This document shows positions 27,365 to 35,702 of a stretch of DNA of 64,000 bases, in pieces (positions within the stretch are counted from its first letter, which is position 1; each line of letters starts with the position of its first letter). The position numbers and the translations under genes are program-made. The notes under the pieces are model-generated. The model was not told the DNA's origin. It was given only the letters and a program-made list of their open reading frames with translations, and did not search any database. Source of the DNA: JALZAI01 sp038207565 (GTDB lineage Bacteria > Actinomycetota > Actinomycetes > Mycobacteriales > Jatrophihabitantaceae). The stretch is from positions 1-64,000 of the forward strand of contig JBBQZQ010000019.1 in assembly GCA_038207565.1 (NCBI GenBank), given 5' to 3'.

Positions 27365-28069
27365 GTGGGGCAGCCGGGGGTAGAACGCGGGCTGGTGCTC
27401 GTCGTCGAGGACGAGGCCGCTATCGCCGACGTCATCCGCATGCACCTCGCGCGGGCGGGTTACGGCGTTCAAGTCGAGACGAGCGGTGATGCCGGGCTCG
27501 AGGCGGTGCGTACCCACCGTCCGGTGGCGATCGTGCTCGACGTCGGATTGCCGGTGATGGACGGGATCGAGGTCTGTCGCCGCTTGCGAGCCGACGGGGA
27601 CTGGACGCCGGTGCTGTTCGTGACCGCGCGCGACGACGAGGTGGATCGCATCGTCGGCCTCGAGCTCGGCGCCGACGACTACATCACCAAACCGTTCTCG
27701 CCGCGCGAGCTGGCCGCGCGGGTCACCAGTGTGTTGCGCCGCACGCGGCGCCCGTCCGAGCGGCGTGCCGAGCTTGTCGTCGGGACGGTCAGCCTCGACA
27801 CGGGCCAACGGCGTGCATTTGCCGGCACCGACGAGGTCGTGCTCACGGTTACCGAGTTCGATCTGCTCGCGTTCCTGATGCGCCGGCCCCGCTGGGTCTT
27901 CAGCCGCGAGCAACTGCTCAGTGAGGTATGGGGTTACGCGTCGGCCGCCGGCACCCGCACCGTCGACGTGCACATCGCGCAGGTGCGCGCCAAGCTGGGT
28001 GTCGCCAGCCCGATCCGCACGGTGCGCGGCGTCGGCTATTCCGTCGAAGCGCGCCCGGCGGACGCGTGA
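27365..28069 (+). CDS. OmpR/PhoB-family response regulator
   Basis: 234 residues. Receiver domain with acidic pocket Glu15/Asp16, phosphoacceptor Asp59 in 'AIVLDVGLPVMDG' and Lys in 'DDYITKPFSPRE'. The C-terminal winged helix has 'LTVTEFDLLAFLMRRP' and 'VDVHIAQVRAKLG'. GTG 27365 is chosen since receiver homology starts there; a GTG at 27326 gives a 13-residue extension. The sensor kinase follows directly. Confidence 0.92.
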   Translation: MGQPGVERGLVLVVEDEAAIADVIRMHLARAGYGVQVETSGDAGLEAVRTHRPVAIVLDVGLPVMDGIEVCRRLRADGDWTPVLFVTARDDEVDRIVGLELGADDYITKPFSPRELAARVTSVLRRTRRPSERRAELVVGTVSLDTGQRRAFAGTDEVVLTVTEFDLLAFLMRRPRWVFSREQLLSEVWGYASAAGTRTVDVHIAQVRAKLGVASPIRTVRGVGYSVEARPADA

Positions 28070-28071
28070 TA

Positions 28072-29493
28072 ATGAAGCGGCGCGGCTCGCTGTCGGGCCG
28101 AATCGCGCTGCTGTGCATAGCGATAGCCGTGGTCACCGGTGTGCTTGCCAGTGTCCTGGCGATCGGGTTGATCCGGTCCGCCGACGATCGGGCGGCGCGT
28201 CGGACGCTCGCCCGCCTGGCCGATGCCGCGCAGACGAGCGTCGACCGGACCGCCGCCGGGCAGTTGGCCCGGGCACGCACGAAACGCGTGCTCACCGTGC
28301 TAGGGGTGCGGTACGGCCTGATCCGACCCGTGGGCGGCGCCATCGGCTCGCCGCTGCCACGTCGCGCGGTCGTCAGCGGTTACCCGCTCACCCGCGCGGC
28401 CGTCACCGCCGCAGACGTCGCCCTGGTCCGCGCAGGTCACGACGTCTCGGCCAGCCGCACCGTCCGCGGCCGACGCGTCTACCTCGAGGCGCGCCCGACG
28501 TTGGGCGGCGGCGGCGGGATCGTGCTCGTTCAGGCCCGCTCGGACGCCACGGCGGGCGGTAGCACCGCGGCGCGCCGCGTCCTGCTCGCGACCCTAATCG
28601 GCGTGGGCATCGCGGCCGTGGCCGGTTTCCTGCTCGCCCGCAGGCTGGCCCGCCCGTTGCGGCGCACCGCCGCCGCCGCACACGCGCTTGCCGCAGGACG
28701 CCGCGACGTCACGGTGCCGATCGAAGGCCCGGCCGAGGTGGCCGACGTCGCCGGAGCGATCAACACACTCGCCGGCGCGCTGGCGCACTCCGAAACCCGC
28801 CAGCGTGAGTTTCTGATGTCGGTATCGCACGACCTGCGCACCCCGCTCACGTCCATCACCGGCTACGCGGAGTCGCTGGCCGACGGTGTCATACCGGCCG
28901 AGCGGACGGCCGAGATCGGTGGCGTCCTCGTCGGCGAGGCCAAGCGCCTGGAGCGGCTGGTCGGCGACCTCCTCGACCTCGCGCGACTGAACGCCGAGGA
29001 CTTCCGTATCGAGCCGCGGCCGGTCGACCTGGTGGAGATGGCCCAGTCTGCAGCGACGGTCTGGGCGGCGCGGTGCAAGGCCGTCGGCGTCGAGTTCCGG
29101 CTCGAGGCCAGACCGGCCCGTGCGTTCACCGATGCCGCACGAGTGCGCCAGATCGCGGACGGTCTGCTGGAGAACGCGCTGCGCGTGACACCGGCAGGCG
29201 CGCCGATCGTGCTGTCAGTGGGCACCGATCTCGACGATCACGCTCGGGTCGAGGTCCGTGACGGCGGCCCCGGCCTGTCCGAGGACGACCTCGCGGTGGC
29301 ATTTCGGCGCGGGGAATTGTTCCGGCGTTACCGCGGCATCCGGCAGGTGGGGACGGGTCTGGGCCTGGCGATCGTGCAAGGTCTGGTGGACCGGCTCGGC
29401 GCGACGATCCAGGCCGGACGTGCGACGGAGGGAGGCGCCCGGTTCACGGTGCGCCTGCCTCCGGAGCGCGTTACTTCCGCACGCCGTCGATAA
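28072..29493 (+). CDS. Sensor histidine kinase with HAMP domain
   Basis: 473 residues. A transmembrane segment at about 12-32, an extracytoplasmic domain of ~130 residues, a second segment near 165-185 ('LIGVGIAAVAGFLLARRLA'), HAMP, HisKA with phosphoacceptor His253 in 'SVSHDLRTPLTSITGYAESL', then HATPase_c with N-box 'DGLLENALRVTPAG' and G1 'VRDGGPGL'. ATG 28072 or GTG 28066 overlaps the regulator stop. Its 3' end overlaps the convergent secreted-protein gene by 23 bases. Confidence 0.92.
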   Translation: MKRRGSLSGRIALLCIAIAVVTGVLASVLAIGLIRSADDRAARRTLARLADAAQTSVDRTAAGQLARARTKRVLTVLGVRYGLIRPVGGAIGSPLPRRAVVSGYPLTRAAVTAADVALVRAGHDVSASRTVRGRRVYLEARPTLGGGGGIVLVQARSDATAGGSTAARRVLLATLIGVGIAAVAGFLLARRLARPLRRTAAAAHALAAGRRDVTVPIEGPAEVADVAGAINTLAGALAHSETRQREFLMSVSHDLRTPLTSITGYAESLADGVIPAERTAEIGGVLVGEAKRLERLVGDLLDLARLNAEDFRIEPRPVDLVEMAQSAATVWAARCKAVGVEFRLEARPARAFTDAARVRQIADGLLENALRVTPAGAPIVLSVGTDLDDHARVEVRDGGPGLSEDDLAVAFRRGELFRRYRGIRQVGTGLGLAIVQGLVDRLGATIQAGRATEGGARFTVRLPPERVTSARRR

Positions 29494-30016
29494 TGACCGT
29501 CGCCGCCGGGTTCGCGCTCGAGGAAGCAGCGACCCGGCCCAGCACCGCGACCTCGTCACCGGTCTTGACATCGCCGATCTCGGCGGGCATGCCCTTGACC
29601 TTGCCACCCGAGTCGGAGCGCTTGCGCACCCGCGTCGTATCGCTGACAGAGAAGGTCGCGGGGTAACCGTCCGCCGCCCGCACGCTGATCGAAGTGGCCG
29701 ACACCGACGTGACCTCGCCGCGAACCGCGTCGTGCTGCACGAAGCCGTCCGTGCCCCTCGTCACGAACTCGGCGTGCGCTACGCGCCGCAGAGCCGCCCG
29801 CAACGCGGCTCGCCTGTTCTTGCCCCCGTGCCTGCCGCTCTGCGCGGCGCTCTGCGTACTGCCCGACCTGCTGTTCGAGGTGCTCTGGCCGCTCGGGGTG
29901 CTCTGGGTAGCGGTGCCGGCGATCGTCTGTGGCGCGCCGGAGACGGCGAGCGCCGTCGTCCCGGCACCCACGATGACCGCGGCGGCCGCACCTGCTGTAA
30001 TTATCCTGCGAAACAT
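29471..30016 (-). CDS. Secreted protein with DUF5666-like domain
   Basis: 181 residues. Signal sequence 'RRIITAGAAAAVIVGAGTTA' at the N-terminus, then a Ser/Thr/Gln/Gly-rich linker (about 30-65), a basic segment and a small beta domain ('VTSVSATSISVRAADGYPAT', 'IGDVKTGDEVAVLG') of the DUF5666 type. AGGAG lies 11 bases before ATG 30016. Convergent with the histidine kinase, so it may be a target or modulator of it; that is inference. Confidence 0.72.
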   Translation of the reverse strand: MFRRIITAGAAAAVIVGAGTTALAVSGAPQTIAGTATQSTPSGQSTSNSRSGSTQSAAQSGRHGGKNRRAALRAALRRVAHAEFVTRGTDGFVQHDAVRGEVTSVSATSISVRAADGYPATFSVSDTTRVRKRSDSGGKVKGMPAEIGDVKTGDEVAVLGRVAASSSANPAATVIIDGVRK

Positions 30017-30180
30017 TGACCTGACCACTCCTCTGGCGACGTCTGCGCGTGGGTCGCTACCCACCGGAGCTTTCGACAATGCCGGTCGCATGTACACACC
30101 ACGCCACGGAATTGTCAGGATCGCGTACGGGCCTGGCACGGCATACTGAGCCGCCGGACCGTGGGGGTGGCGCGCAGCGC

Positions 30181-31653
30181 ATGAACGACCTGGCTGAGAA
30201 GGCTCTGCACGGTCTTGACGTGGGCCGGCGCCGGATCGCGGCGCGACCGGTCGTGCCGCTGACTGTCGGTGGTTTCCTCGCAGCCGCGCTCGTCGTCGTC
30301 CCGGGTGGCCGGATCGGCGCAGCCCCCGGGGCGCAGCCGCTCAACACCTGGCTGGGGCTGCTGCCACGACCCGCCTACCAGGTCACCGATCTCGTCCCGG
30401 GTCTGGTCATGCTGGCCGGGATCGGGCTGCTCGCCGGGCTCTGGCTGATCGCGGTGACCGCCGCGCGCGGGCGGCGCGTTGACCAGCGCGGGGTATGGAC
30501 GATCGCCGTCGGCTGGGCCGCGCCGTTCGTCGTCGGGCCCCCGCTGCTGAGCACGGACGTCTTTCGCTATGTCGCCGACGGCCTGCTCGCCCGCGCCGAA
30601 CTCAACCCCTATTACCACGGACCGTCCGCGCTGGGTGACACCGCGCTGGTCAGCGCGATCGACCCGACCTGGCGCGGCGTGCCGAGCACCCAGGGACCGC
30701 TGAGTACCGCACTCGAGCACGTGTTCGTGATCGCCGGTGCCGACAACCCGCTGGCGACCGTCGTACTTCTGCGAGCGCTGGCCGTGGCGGCCGTCGTCGC
30801 CATCGGTCGGCTCGCGGCGGACCTGGCCGGACGCCGTGGCGCATCGGCAGTGGCGCTGACGGTGCTCAATCCCGCGACGCTGCTCTTTCTCGTCTCCGCT
30901 GCGCATCTCGACGCGGTGTTCGTCGCACTCATCCTGGCGGCCCTGCTCGCAGCGTCGCAGGGACGCTGGACGCGGGCGGTACTGCTGTGTTGCTTGGCCA
31001 CGGGCGTCAAGCCGGTCGGGGTGATCGCGGTCCTGGCGGTGGTGGCCGCCGACGCGGGCAGGCGGCGCAACCGCTCGGTCTGGCGGATCGCCGGGCGCGA
31101 CGTGTCTCTCGTGCTCGCCGTGCTTGCAGCCTGCACGCTGAGCGTCCCCTACGGCCTGGGCTGGGTGGGCAACATCGCCGCGCTCACCCGAGAGCACACG
31201 CCTTTCGCACCGGCCAGCCTGGTCAGCGACCTCATCTCGCTGATCATCCCGTCCGCGTCGTTCGACGACCTGGCCATCGGCGGGCGCCTCTCGCTCGCCC
31301 TGGCGGGCGCCACCGCGATCGGCTACCTTCTCGTGACCGTCCGCAGTCGAGCCCTGGAACGCACCATCGGCTACGGGCTGCTCGCCGCGGCGCTGTGCGG
31401 GCCGGTGCTCTACCCGTGGCACCTCATCTGGGGCCCGCTCGTCCTCGCGCCGTCAGCGCTGGGCATGCGGCGCAGCTGGGTCCTCGCCCTCAGCGTCGCG
31501 GCGTGCGTCCTCGCCCCCGCGGGCTTCGCGCCGCGAACCGACGAGGTCGTGGCGGGATCCGCCCTCGTCGTCGTCACCGCTGTCACCTGGCCGCGGTTGC
31601 TCGCGCGTTACCGCCGCACCGTGCGCGCGCAGCAGCGAGTCGACGCGGGCTGA
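30181..31653 (+). CDS. mptB: Polyprenol-phosphate-mannose alpha-1,6-mannosyltransferase (MptB type)
   Basis: 490-residue multi-pass GT-C glycosyltransferase that extends the mannan core of lipomannan/lipoarabinomannan-like glycolipids. 'STDVFRYVADGLLARAELNP' followed by YYHGP is the family signature, with the Asp near residue 125 as probable catalytic residue. 'GPLSTALEHV' and 'PWHLIWGPLV' also fit. About 11-13 membrane segments. ATG 30181 has no strong ribosome site. Confidence 0.85.
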   Translation: MNDLAEKALHGLDVGRRRIAARPVVPLTVGGFLAAALVVVPGGRIGAAPGAQPLNTWLGLLPRPAYQVTDLVPGLVMLAGIGLLAGLWLIAVTAARGRRVDQRGVWTIAVGWAAPFVVGPPLLSTDVFRYVADGLLARAELNPYYHGPSALGDTALVSAIDPTWRGVPSTQGPLSTALEHVFVIAGADNPLATVVLLRALAVAAVVAIGRLAADLAGRRGASAVALTVLNPATLLFLVSAAHLDAVFVALILAALLAASQGRWTRAVLLCCLATGVKPVGVIAVLAVVAADAGRRRNRSVWRIAGRDVSLVLAVLAACTLSVPYGLGWVGNIAALTREHTPFAPASLVSDLISLIIPSASFDDLAIGGRLSLALAGATAIGYLLVTVRSRALERTIGYGLLAAALCGPVLYPWHLIWGPLVLAPSALGMRRSWVLALSVAACVLAPAGFAPRTDEVVAGSALVVVTAVTWPRLLARYRRTVRAQQRVDAG

Positions 31654-31663
31654 ATTCGGCTCG

Positions 31664-31963
31664 TCAACGCCCCGCTCCGCCGCTGACTTCACGGACGGCG
31701 GGGCGTACATCGGCCAGGTAGACACAAGCGATCACAGCCGAGATCAGCGAGATCGGACCGGTTGGCGCCGGGGAGATGAGGGTTCCGAACAGCCCGCCCA
31801 GCAGCAGCATGGCGATCCAGGCCGGCTTCGTCAGCTTCTCCACCGCGGGGAAAGCGGACACCTTGCGGATGAGGCAGTCGACCAACGCCCAGACCCGCAG
31901 CGCGACCAAACCCCAGAAGAGGATCCGATCGGTCCACAGGTAGAGCTGGTCCACGATGTCCAC
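31664..31963 (-). CDS. DUF2516 family membrane protein
   Basis: 99 residues with two or three hydrophobic helices; 'DRILFWGLVALRVWALVDCL' and 'KLTKPAWIAMLLLGGLFGT' are typical. Function unknown. In mycobacteria the DUF2516 gene sits next to hbhA and an XRE regulator; the same neighbours are found here in altered form. Confidence 0.85.
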   Translation of the reverse strand: MDIVDQLYLWTDRILFWGLVALRVWALVDCLIRKVSAFPAVEKLTKPAWIAMLLLGGLFGTLISPAPTGPISLISAVIACVYLADVRPAVREVSGGAGR

Positions 31964-32049
31964 GTAACCAGGGTAGGCGACGCGGGCAAGGCCGCGGTCG
32001 CTCCGACGACACGACCCGTCAGGTGAACGTCCCGGCCCACTTCGCGTGG

Positions 32050-32178
32050 CTCTTGCGCGGTCGACTTCACCGGGGCCTTCTTGTCGGCCGGGCGCGTGGT
32101 TGCCGGCTCGGGTCGCGGAGCCGTTATTCGCGCGGTCGCGTAGCTGCGGATGTCCTTGGTGATCGACACAATGATCAT
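32050..32178 (-). pseudogene. HbhA-like heparin-binding protein, internally deleted remnant
   Basis: Reading from ATG 32178 (or GTG 32169) gives 'VSITKDIRSYA', the start of HbhA-like coiled-coil proteins, and then jumps to 'RPEPATTRPADKKAPVKSTA', a Lys/Ala/Pro tail of the same protein type. The ~150-residue coiled coil between is missing. The position between the XRE and DUF2516 genes is where hbhA stands in mycobacteria. The frame continues without a clear end. Confidence 0.55.
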
Positions 32179-32228
32179 TCCACTTGCGGGTGAGTGCCGA
32201 GGGGAAAAGGGGCTAGCTGGGACGGCGG

Positions 32229-32759
32229 CTATTCGCCGACCGCCGGGGCCGGTGGCGCGGGGACGAGTGGCGCCGGGGCCGGTGGCGCGGGGACGAGTGG
32301 CGCGGGGGCCGGTGGCGCGGGGACGAGTGGCGCGGGGACCGATGGTGCCGGGATCACGGATGGCTCGGCGGCCGCGTCGCGCTGTGCGTTCTCGCGGCGG
32401 AACGACTGGAAGATGTCGACGAGGACCTGCTTCTGCCGCTCGCCGAGGACGGGATCGGCGAGGATCGCCGCGACGACCTCCGGGTCGCCTTCGCGGGACT
32501 CGAGCATGCCGGCCCGGACGTAGAGCTGCTCGGCGGAAATCCGCAGTCCTTTGGCGATCTGCTGCAGGATGTCGGCGCTCGGTTTGCGCAGGCCCCGCTC
32601 GATCTGCGAGAGGTACGGATTGGAGACCCCAGCCAGCCGGGCGAGCTGGCGGAGCGACACCTGAGCCTGTTCGCGCTGCTCGCGGATGAAGTCCCCGATG
32701 GCAGCGCTGGAACGTTTGGCCTGCTCGATAGCGTGCTCCTTGGAGCCCTCGACGATCAC
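32229..32759 (-). CDS. XRE-family transcriptional regulator with Pro-Ala repeat tail
   Basis: 176 residues. The helix-turn-helix is at about 29-75 ('VSLRQLARLAGVSNPYLSQI', 'ERGLRKPSADILQQIAKGLR'), followed by 'EQLYVRAGMLE'. The last ~45 residues are Pro/Ala/Val repeats from a 30-bp tandem repeat. The start is GTG 32759. This is the type found beside hbhA in mycobacteria (Rv0474-like by position). An inverted repeat just upstream may be its own operator. Confidence 0.85.
   Translation of the reverse strand: MIVEGSKEHAIEQAKRSSAAIGDFIREQREQAQVSLRQLARLAGVSNPYLSQIERGLRKPSADILQQIAKGLRISAEQLYVRAGMLESREGDPEVVAAILADPVLGERQKQVLVDIFQSFRRENAQRDAAAEPSVIPAPSVPAPLVPAPPAPAPLVPAPPAPAPLVPAPPAPAVGE
32242..32331. 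repeat. 30-bp tandem repeat, three copies, inside the XRE gene
   Basis: Three copies of a 30-base unit (32242-32271, 32272-32301, 32302-32331) with one or two substitutions. Each encodes a ten-residue Pro/Ala/Leu/Val unit on the minus strand. Being in frame, copy number can vary without disrupting the protein. Confidence 0.9.
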
Positions 32760-32780
32760 GAGCCCAGTCTCGCAACCTGC

Positions 32781-32807
32781 GCTTGCTATTGCAAGCACAC
32801 AGCAAGC
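32781..32807. promoter_or_regulatory. Candidate autoregulatory operator of the XRE gene
   Basis: GCTTGCTATTGCAAGC (32781-32796) is an inverted repeat with six-base arms around a four-base centre, followed by a third GCAAGC half-site at 32802-32807. It lies 22-48 bases before the GTG start of the XRE gene, overlapping the likely promoter. Confidence 0.5.
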
Positions 32808-32870
32808 GACCCCCGCCTCCGTGCCGGTGACCAGGTCGCAGGCGTCTCCGCCCGGACTCCCGCGCACATC

Positions 32871-32907
32871 CGGGTGGCCCCGTTCCGAAAGGAAACGGGG
32901 CCACCCG
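32871..32907. terminator. Strong hairpin with 14-bp perfect arms
   Basis: CGGGTGGCCCCGTT and its exact complement AACGGGGCCACCCG flank a nine-base loop. No T-tract follows on either strand. It lies between two divergent genes, where a terminator for them is not needed, so it may end an unseen transcript or be a relic. Confidence 0.55.
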
Positions 32908-33174
32908 TCAGGTCGTACCGGCCTGTCAGCCGCCTCTCGGCGAGTGGCCGCTCGTGGCGGCAAATAGTGAGGCCCGGGGGATGAAGCAGACCGGCACGCT
33001 CGATCCAACGAGGCACGGTTGCCGATCATTCCCGCACATCCCGCGCGGTGTTCCGTCAGCCGGCGTCCGTCGCAAGCGATCGAACCGGGTACTCGTCGAC
33101 GGTGACGCGACCGGACCATGGCGTCCCACACCCGGCGAGCCGGGCCAGCCCGAGGATTAACCCTTCAGCCCGGC

Positions 33175-33191
33175 ATACCCCATAGGGGTAT
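33175..33191. promoter_or_regulatory. CsoR-like metal-regulator operator before the permease
   Basis: ATACCCCATAGGGGTAT has perfect seven-base arms around a three-base centre. The TACCCC...GGGGTA form is that of operators bound by CsoR/RcnR-type repressors. It lies 30 bases before the permease ATG, where a bound repressor would block the promoter. No csoR gene is in the window. Confidence 0.7.
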
Positions 33192-33220
33192 ACTCACCTC
33201 ACTTCCCGAGGAGGTCAAAA

Positions 33221-34387
33221 ATGGACGCCGCATGGCAGGCACTGACGCACGCACTCGCAATCGCCGGATCGATGACCTGGCAGGTCACCTGGTCGCTGAT
33301 CCTCGGCTTCACCCTGTCGGCGATCATCGAAGCGCTCGTCAAGAAGTCGACGATTGCTCGACTGCTCCCCGACAACGGGCCGCGCAGCCTGGCGACCGCC
33401 ACCGGTCTGGGTGCTGCATCGTCATCGTGTTCCTACGCCGCAGTTGCGCTCGCCCGGTCGCTGTTTCGCAAGGGCGCAGATTTCACCGCGGCGATGGCGT
33501 TCCAGTTTGCTTCGACCAACCTGGTCATCGAGCTAGGCCTGATCCTGGGGTTGTTGCTGGGCTGGCAGTTCACCGCGGCCGAATTCGTCGGCGGACCCGT
33601 CATGATCGTCCTGCTCGCCGTGATCTTCAGGCGGTTCCTGTCCCGCAGGCTGCTCGACTCCGCCGGCGAACAGGCCGACAAGGGGGTCGCCGGGTCCATG
33701 GAGGGGCACGCTGCGATGGACATGTCGGTCCAGGCCGGCGGGACATTCTGGCGGCGCCTCGCGAGCCCCGCCGGCTTCACCTCGGTGGCCCACAACTTCG
33801 TCATGGAATGGGCTGCGGTGCTGCGTGACATCGTGATCGGCCTGCTCATCGCCGGCGCCGCCGCCGCGTGGATTCCGGAGTCGTTCTGGCAGCACCTGTT
33901 CTTCACCGACCAGCCCGCCGTCGCCAAGATCTGGGGGCCGATCATCGGGCCACTCGTCGCCGTCCTCGCATTCGTCTGCTCCATCGGCAACGTGCCGCTG
34001 GCGGCCGTCCTCTGGAACGGCGGCATCAGCTTCGGCGGGGTCGTCTCGTTCATCTTCGCCGACCTGATCATCATCCCGATCATCGTCATCTACGCGAAGT
34101 ACTACGGCCGCAAGATGGCGCTCTTCCTGACCGGCACCTTCTACCTGACCATGGTCGCGGCGGGCTACGTCATCGAGCTGGTCTTCACGCCGCTGCACCT
34201 CCTACCCACCGGCGCGCGTCACGCGTCGGTGGGCGAGGACGGCATCTCGTGGAACTACACGAGCGTGCTGAACATCATGTTCCTCGCGCTGGCCGCCGCG
34301 CTGGTCTGGCGATTCGCGCGGACCGGAGGTCGCGAGATGCTGGCCATGATGGGCGGGAGCCCGGACGCCCACGCGAACCACGGGTGA
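33221..34387 (+). CDS. Permease of the ArsP/DUF318 family
   Basis: 388 residues, about eight to ten membrane segments. 'LGAASSSCSYAAVALARSLF' and 'FVCSIGNVPLAAVLWNGG' contain the conserved Cys-bearing motifs of the family, some members of which export organoarsenicals. An acidic/His/Met-rich loop at ~155-170 ('MEGHAAMDM') and a His-rich tail suggest metal contact. GAGGAGG before the ATG predicts strong translation. With a CsoR-like operator upstream, a copper- or metalloid-linked role is inferred. Confidence 0.8.
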   Translation: MDAAWQALTHALAIAGSMTWQVTWSLILGFTLSAIIEALVKKSTIARLLPDNGPRSLATATGLGAASSSCSYAAVALARSLFRKGADFTAAMAFQFASTNLVIELGLILGLLLGWQFTAAEFVGGPVMIVLLAVIFRRFLSRRLLDSAGEQADKGVAGSMEGHAAMDMSVQAGGTFWRRLASPAGFTSVAHNFVMEWAAVLRDIVIGLLIAGAAAAWIPESFWQHLFFTDQPAVAKIWGPIIGPLVAVLAFVCSIGNVPLAAVLWNGGISFGGVVSFIFADLIIIPIIVIYAKYYGRKMALFLTGTFYLTMVAAGYVIELVFTPLHLLPTGARHASVGEDGISWNYTSVLNIMFLALAAALVWRFARTGGREMLAMMGGSPDAHANHG

Positions 34388-34396
34388 GCGCCCGAA

Positions 34397-35272
34397 TCAC
34401 TTGCTCAGGCGGTCCAGCGCTTGCTGGGCCCTGTCGGCCGCGCGCCGGGCGGACTGGTGATCGCGCCGCGCCTCGTCGCGGCTCGTCTCCGCGCGGCGCC
34501 CATCGGAGTCGGCGGCGGACCGGTCGGCCTTCGCCTGCGCCAACGCCTCGGTGAGCTCGGCGATGCGCGTCTGCGCATCCTCGGCGGCATGTCCCGCCGA
34601 CACCAACGATTCTTCTGCTGCTGCCAGCCGCTGCTCGGCCTGCTCAACAGCCGCGCGGGCGTCGCCAACCTGTTTGCGGGCGTCGGCGAGGCGTGCGTTG
34701 CGGTCAGGGGACTTCGCCGGCGGCGCGTTCCTCGCGCGGGGCGCGAACCCCGGCAGGGCCTCGATGTCGTCCGGCGCCGCAACCGCTCCCACCAGATCGA
34801 CCGGTTCGAGTCCCGTCGAGGTGAGCGGACGCATCAGACGCCCGGAGCGGATGGCCGCGGCCGCTGCTGGATCGGCGAGCCCGGCCTCCAATGTGGCGCC
34901 GACCTCCCGCGCTGCGGCATCGGCGAGCTGCTGCCCCGCCTCGTTGACCAGCGACCGCGCTTGGTCGGCGAGCGAGGCGATCACCCGGTGCCGTTGCCGA
35001 GACAGCGCACGCAGCTCGTCGCCGGCCAGCGCCGCCTGCGCCTCACGCAGCTCGGCACCCAGGGCCAGCAGGTCGTCCAGCGGCTCGCGACGCGCACGGG
35101 CGAGCAGGTTCACCGCCCACGCGCTGACGGACGGACGGCGCAGTTGTTTCACGTGCGCTGCCAGTTCGCGGGCGCCCGTCGAGCGAGCCTCGCGCGCGGC
35201 GGCGTCACGCGCTGCGGTGAAATCTTGCGGCAGGAGCCCGTAAAGCTGGTCGGCGATCTCGGCGAGCTGCAC
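34397..35272 (-). CDS. Coiled-coil hypothetical protein
   Basis: 291 residues, Ala/Arg/Glu rich. An N-terminal region with 'LPQDFTAARDAAAREARSTG' and 'LRRPSVSAWAVNLLARARR', then a long coiled coil over about residues 190-290 (heptads with Ala, Leu, Glu, Arg). This architecture recurs in actinobacteria as uncharacterised cytoplasmic proteins. Start GTG 35272. Function unknown. Confidence 0.72.
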   Translation of the reverse strand: MQLAEIADQLYGLLPQDFTAARDAAAREARSTGARELAAHVKQLRRPSVSAWAVNLLARARREPLDDLLALGAELREAQAALAGDELRALSRQRHRVIASLADQARSLVNEAGQQLADAAAREVGATLEAGLADPAAAAAIRSGRLMRPLTSTGLEPVDLVGAVAAPDDIEALPGFAPRARNAPPAKSPDRNARLADARKQVGDARAAVEQAEQRLAAAEESLVSAGHAAEDAQTRIAELTEALAQAKADRSAADSDGRRAETSRDEARRDHQSARRAADRAQQALDRLSK

Positions 35273-35336
35273 GGGTCGATCCTGCCGTCTCGCCCGTCGC
35301 TAGACGAGCCCTGGCCGAGCCCTGGCCGGCCCTGGA

Positions 35337-35702
35337 CTAGACGAGCACCGACGCCGCCCACCAGCCCAGCGCACCAACCCCGATACCGGCGCCGAGCGAC
35401 GCGCCGACATACGCCGCGACAACACGCTGCCGACCGGTCTGTGTCAGGCGCATGGTCTGGAAACCGAAGGCGGAGTAGGTCGACAGCGCACCACAGAACC
35501 CCGTTCCGATGACCGCCGCGGCGGCGGCCGGCAGATGGCCGGCCAGGCCCGCCACAGCGCCGAGGGCGAGGGAGGCGATGACGTTCGCGGTGAACGTGCC
35601 CCACGGGAACGCTGTCGCGAACCGGGCCGTGAGCGCGCGGTCGGTGAGGTGGCGGGCCGGCGCGCCTAACGCGGCGCCCAGGGCCACCCAGAGCGCGATC
35701 AC
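35337..35702 (-). CDS. crcB: Fluoride channel subunit CrcB/Fluc (second copy)
   Basis: 121 residues, four membrane helices. 'GTFTANVIASLALGAVAG' and 'GTGFCGALSTYSAFGFQT' carry the conserved Asn and the Phe/Ser pore motif. Paired CrcB genes form heterodimeric channels that expel fluoride. GTG 35702 overlaps the stop of the first copy. Confidence 0.92.
   Translation of the reverse strand: MIALWVALGAALGAPARHLTDRALTARFATAFPWGTFTANVIASLALGAVAGLAGHLPAAAAAVIGTGFCGALSTYSAFGFQTMRLTQTGRQRVVAAYVGASLGAGIGVGALGWWAASVLV

Larger units (their letters stand above)
32760..33174. other. Long intergenic region between divergent XRE and permease genes
   Basis: No convincing gene. It holds the XRE operator candidate at its left end, a strong hairpin at 32871-32907 in the middle and the permease promoter region at its right end. 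Confidence 0.5.

Noticed and set aside
30115..31422. 435-codon minus-strand frame inside mptB
   Set aside because: Shadow with Arg/Asp/Gln-rich sequence; mptB has clear membrane-protein signatures on the plus strand.
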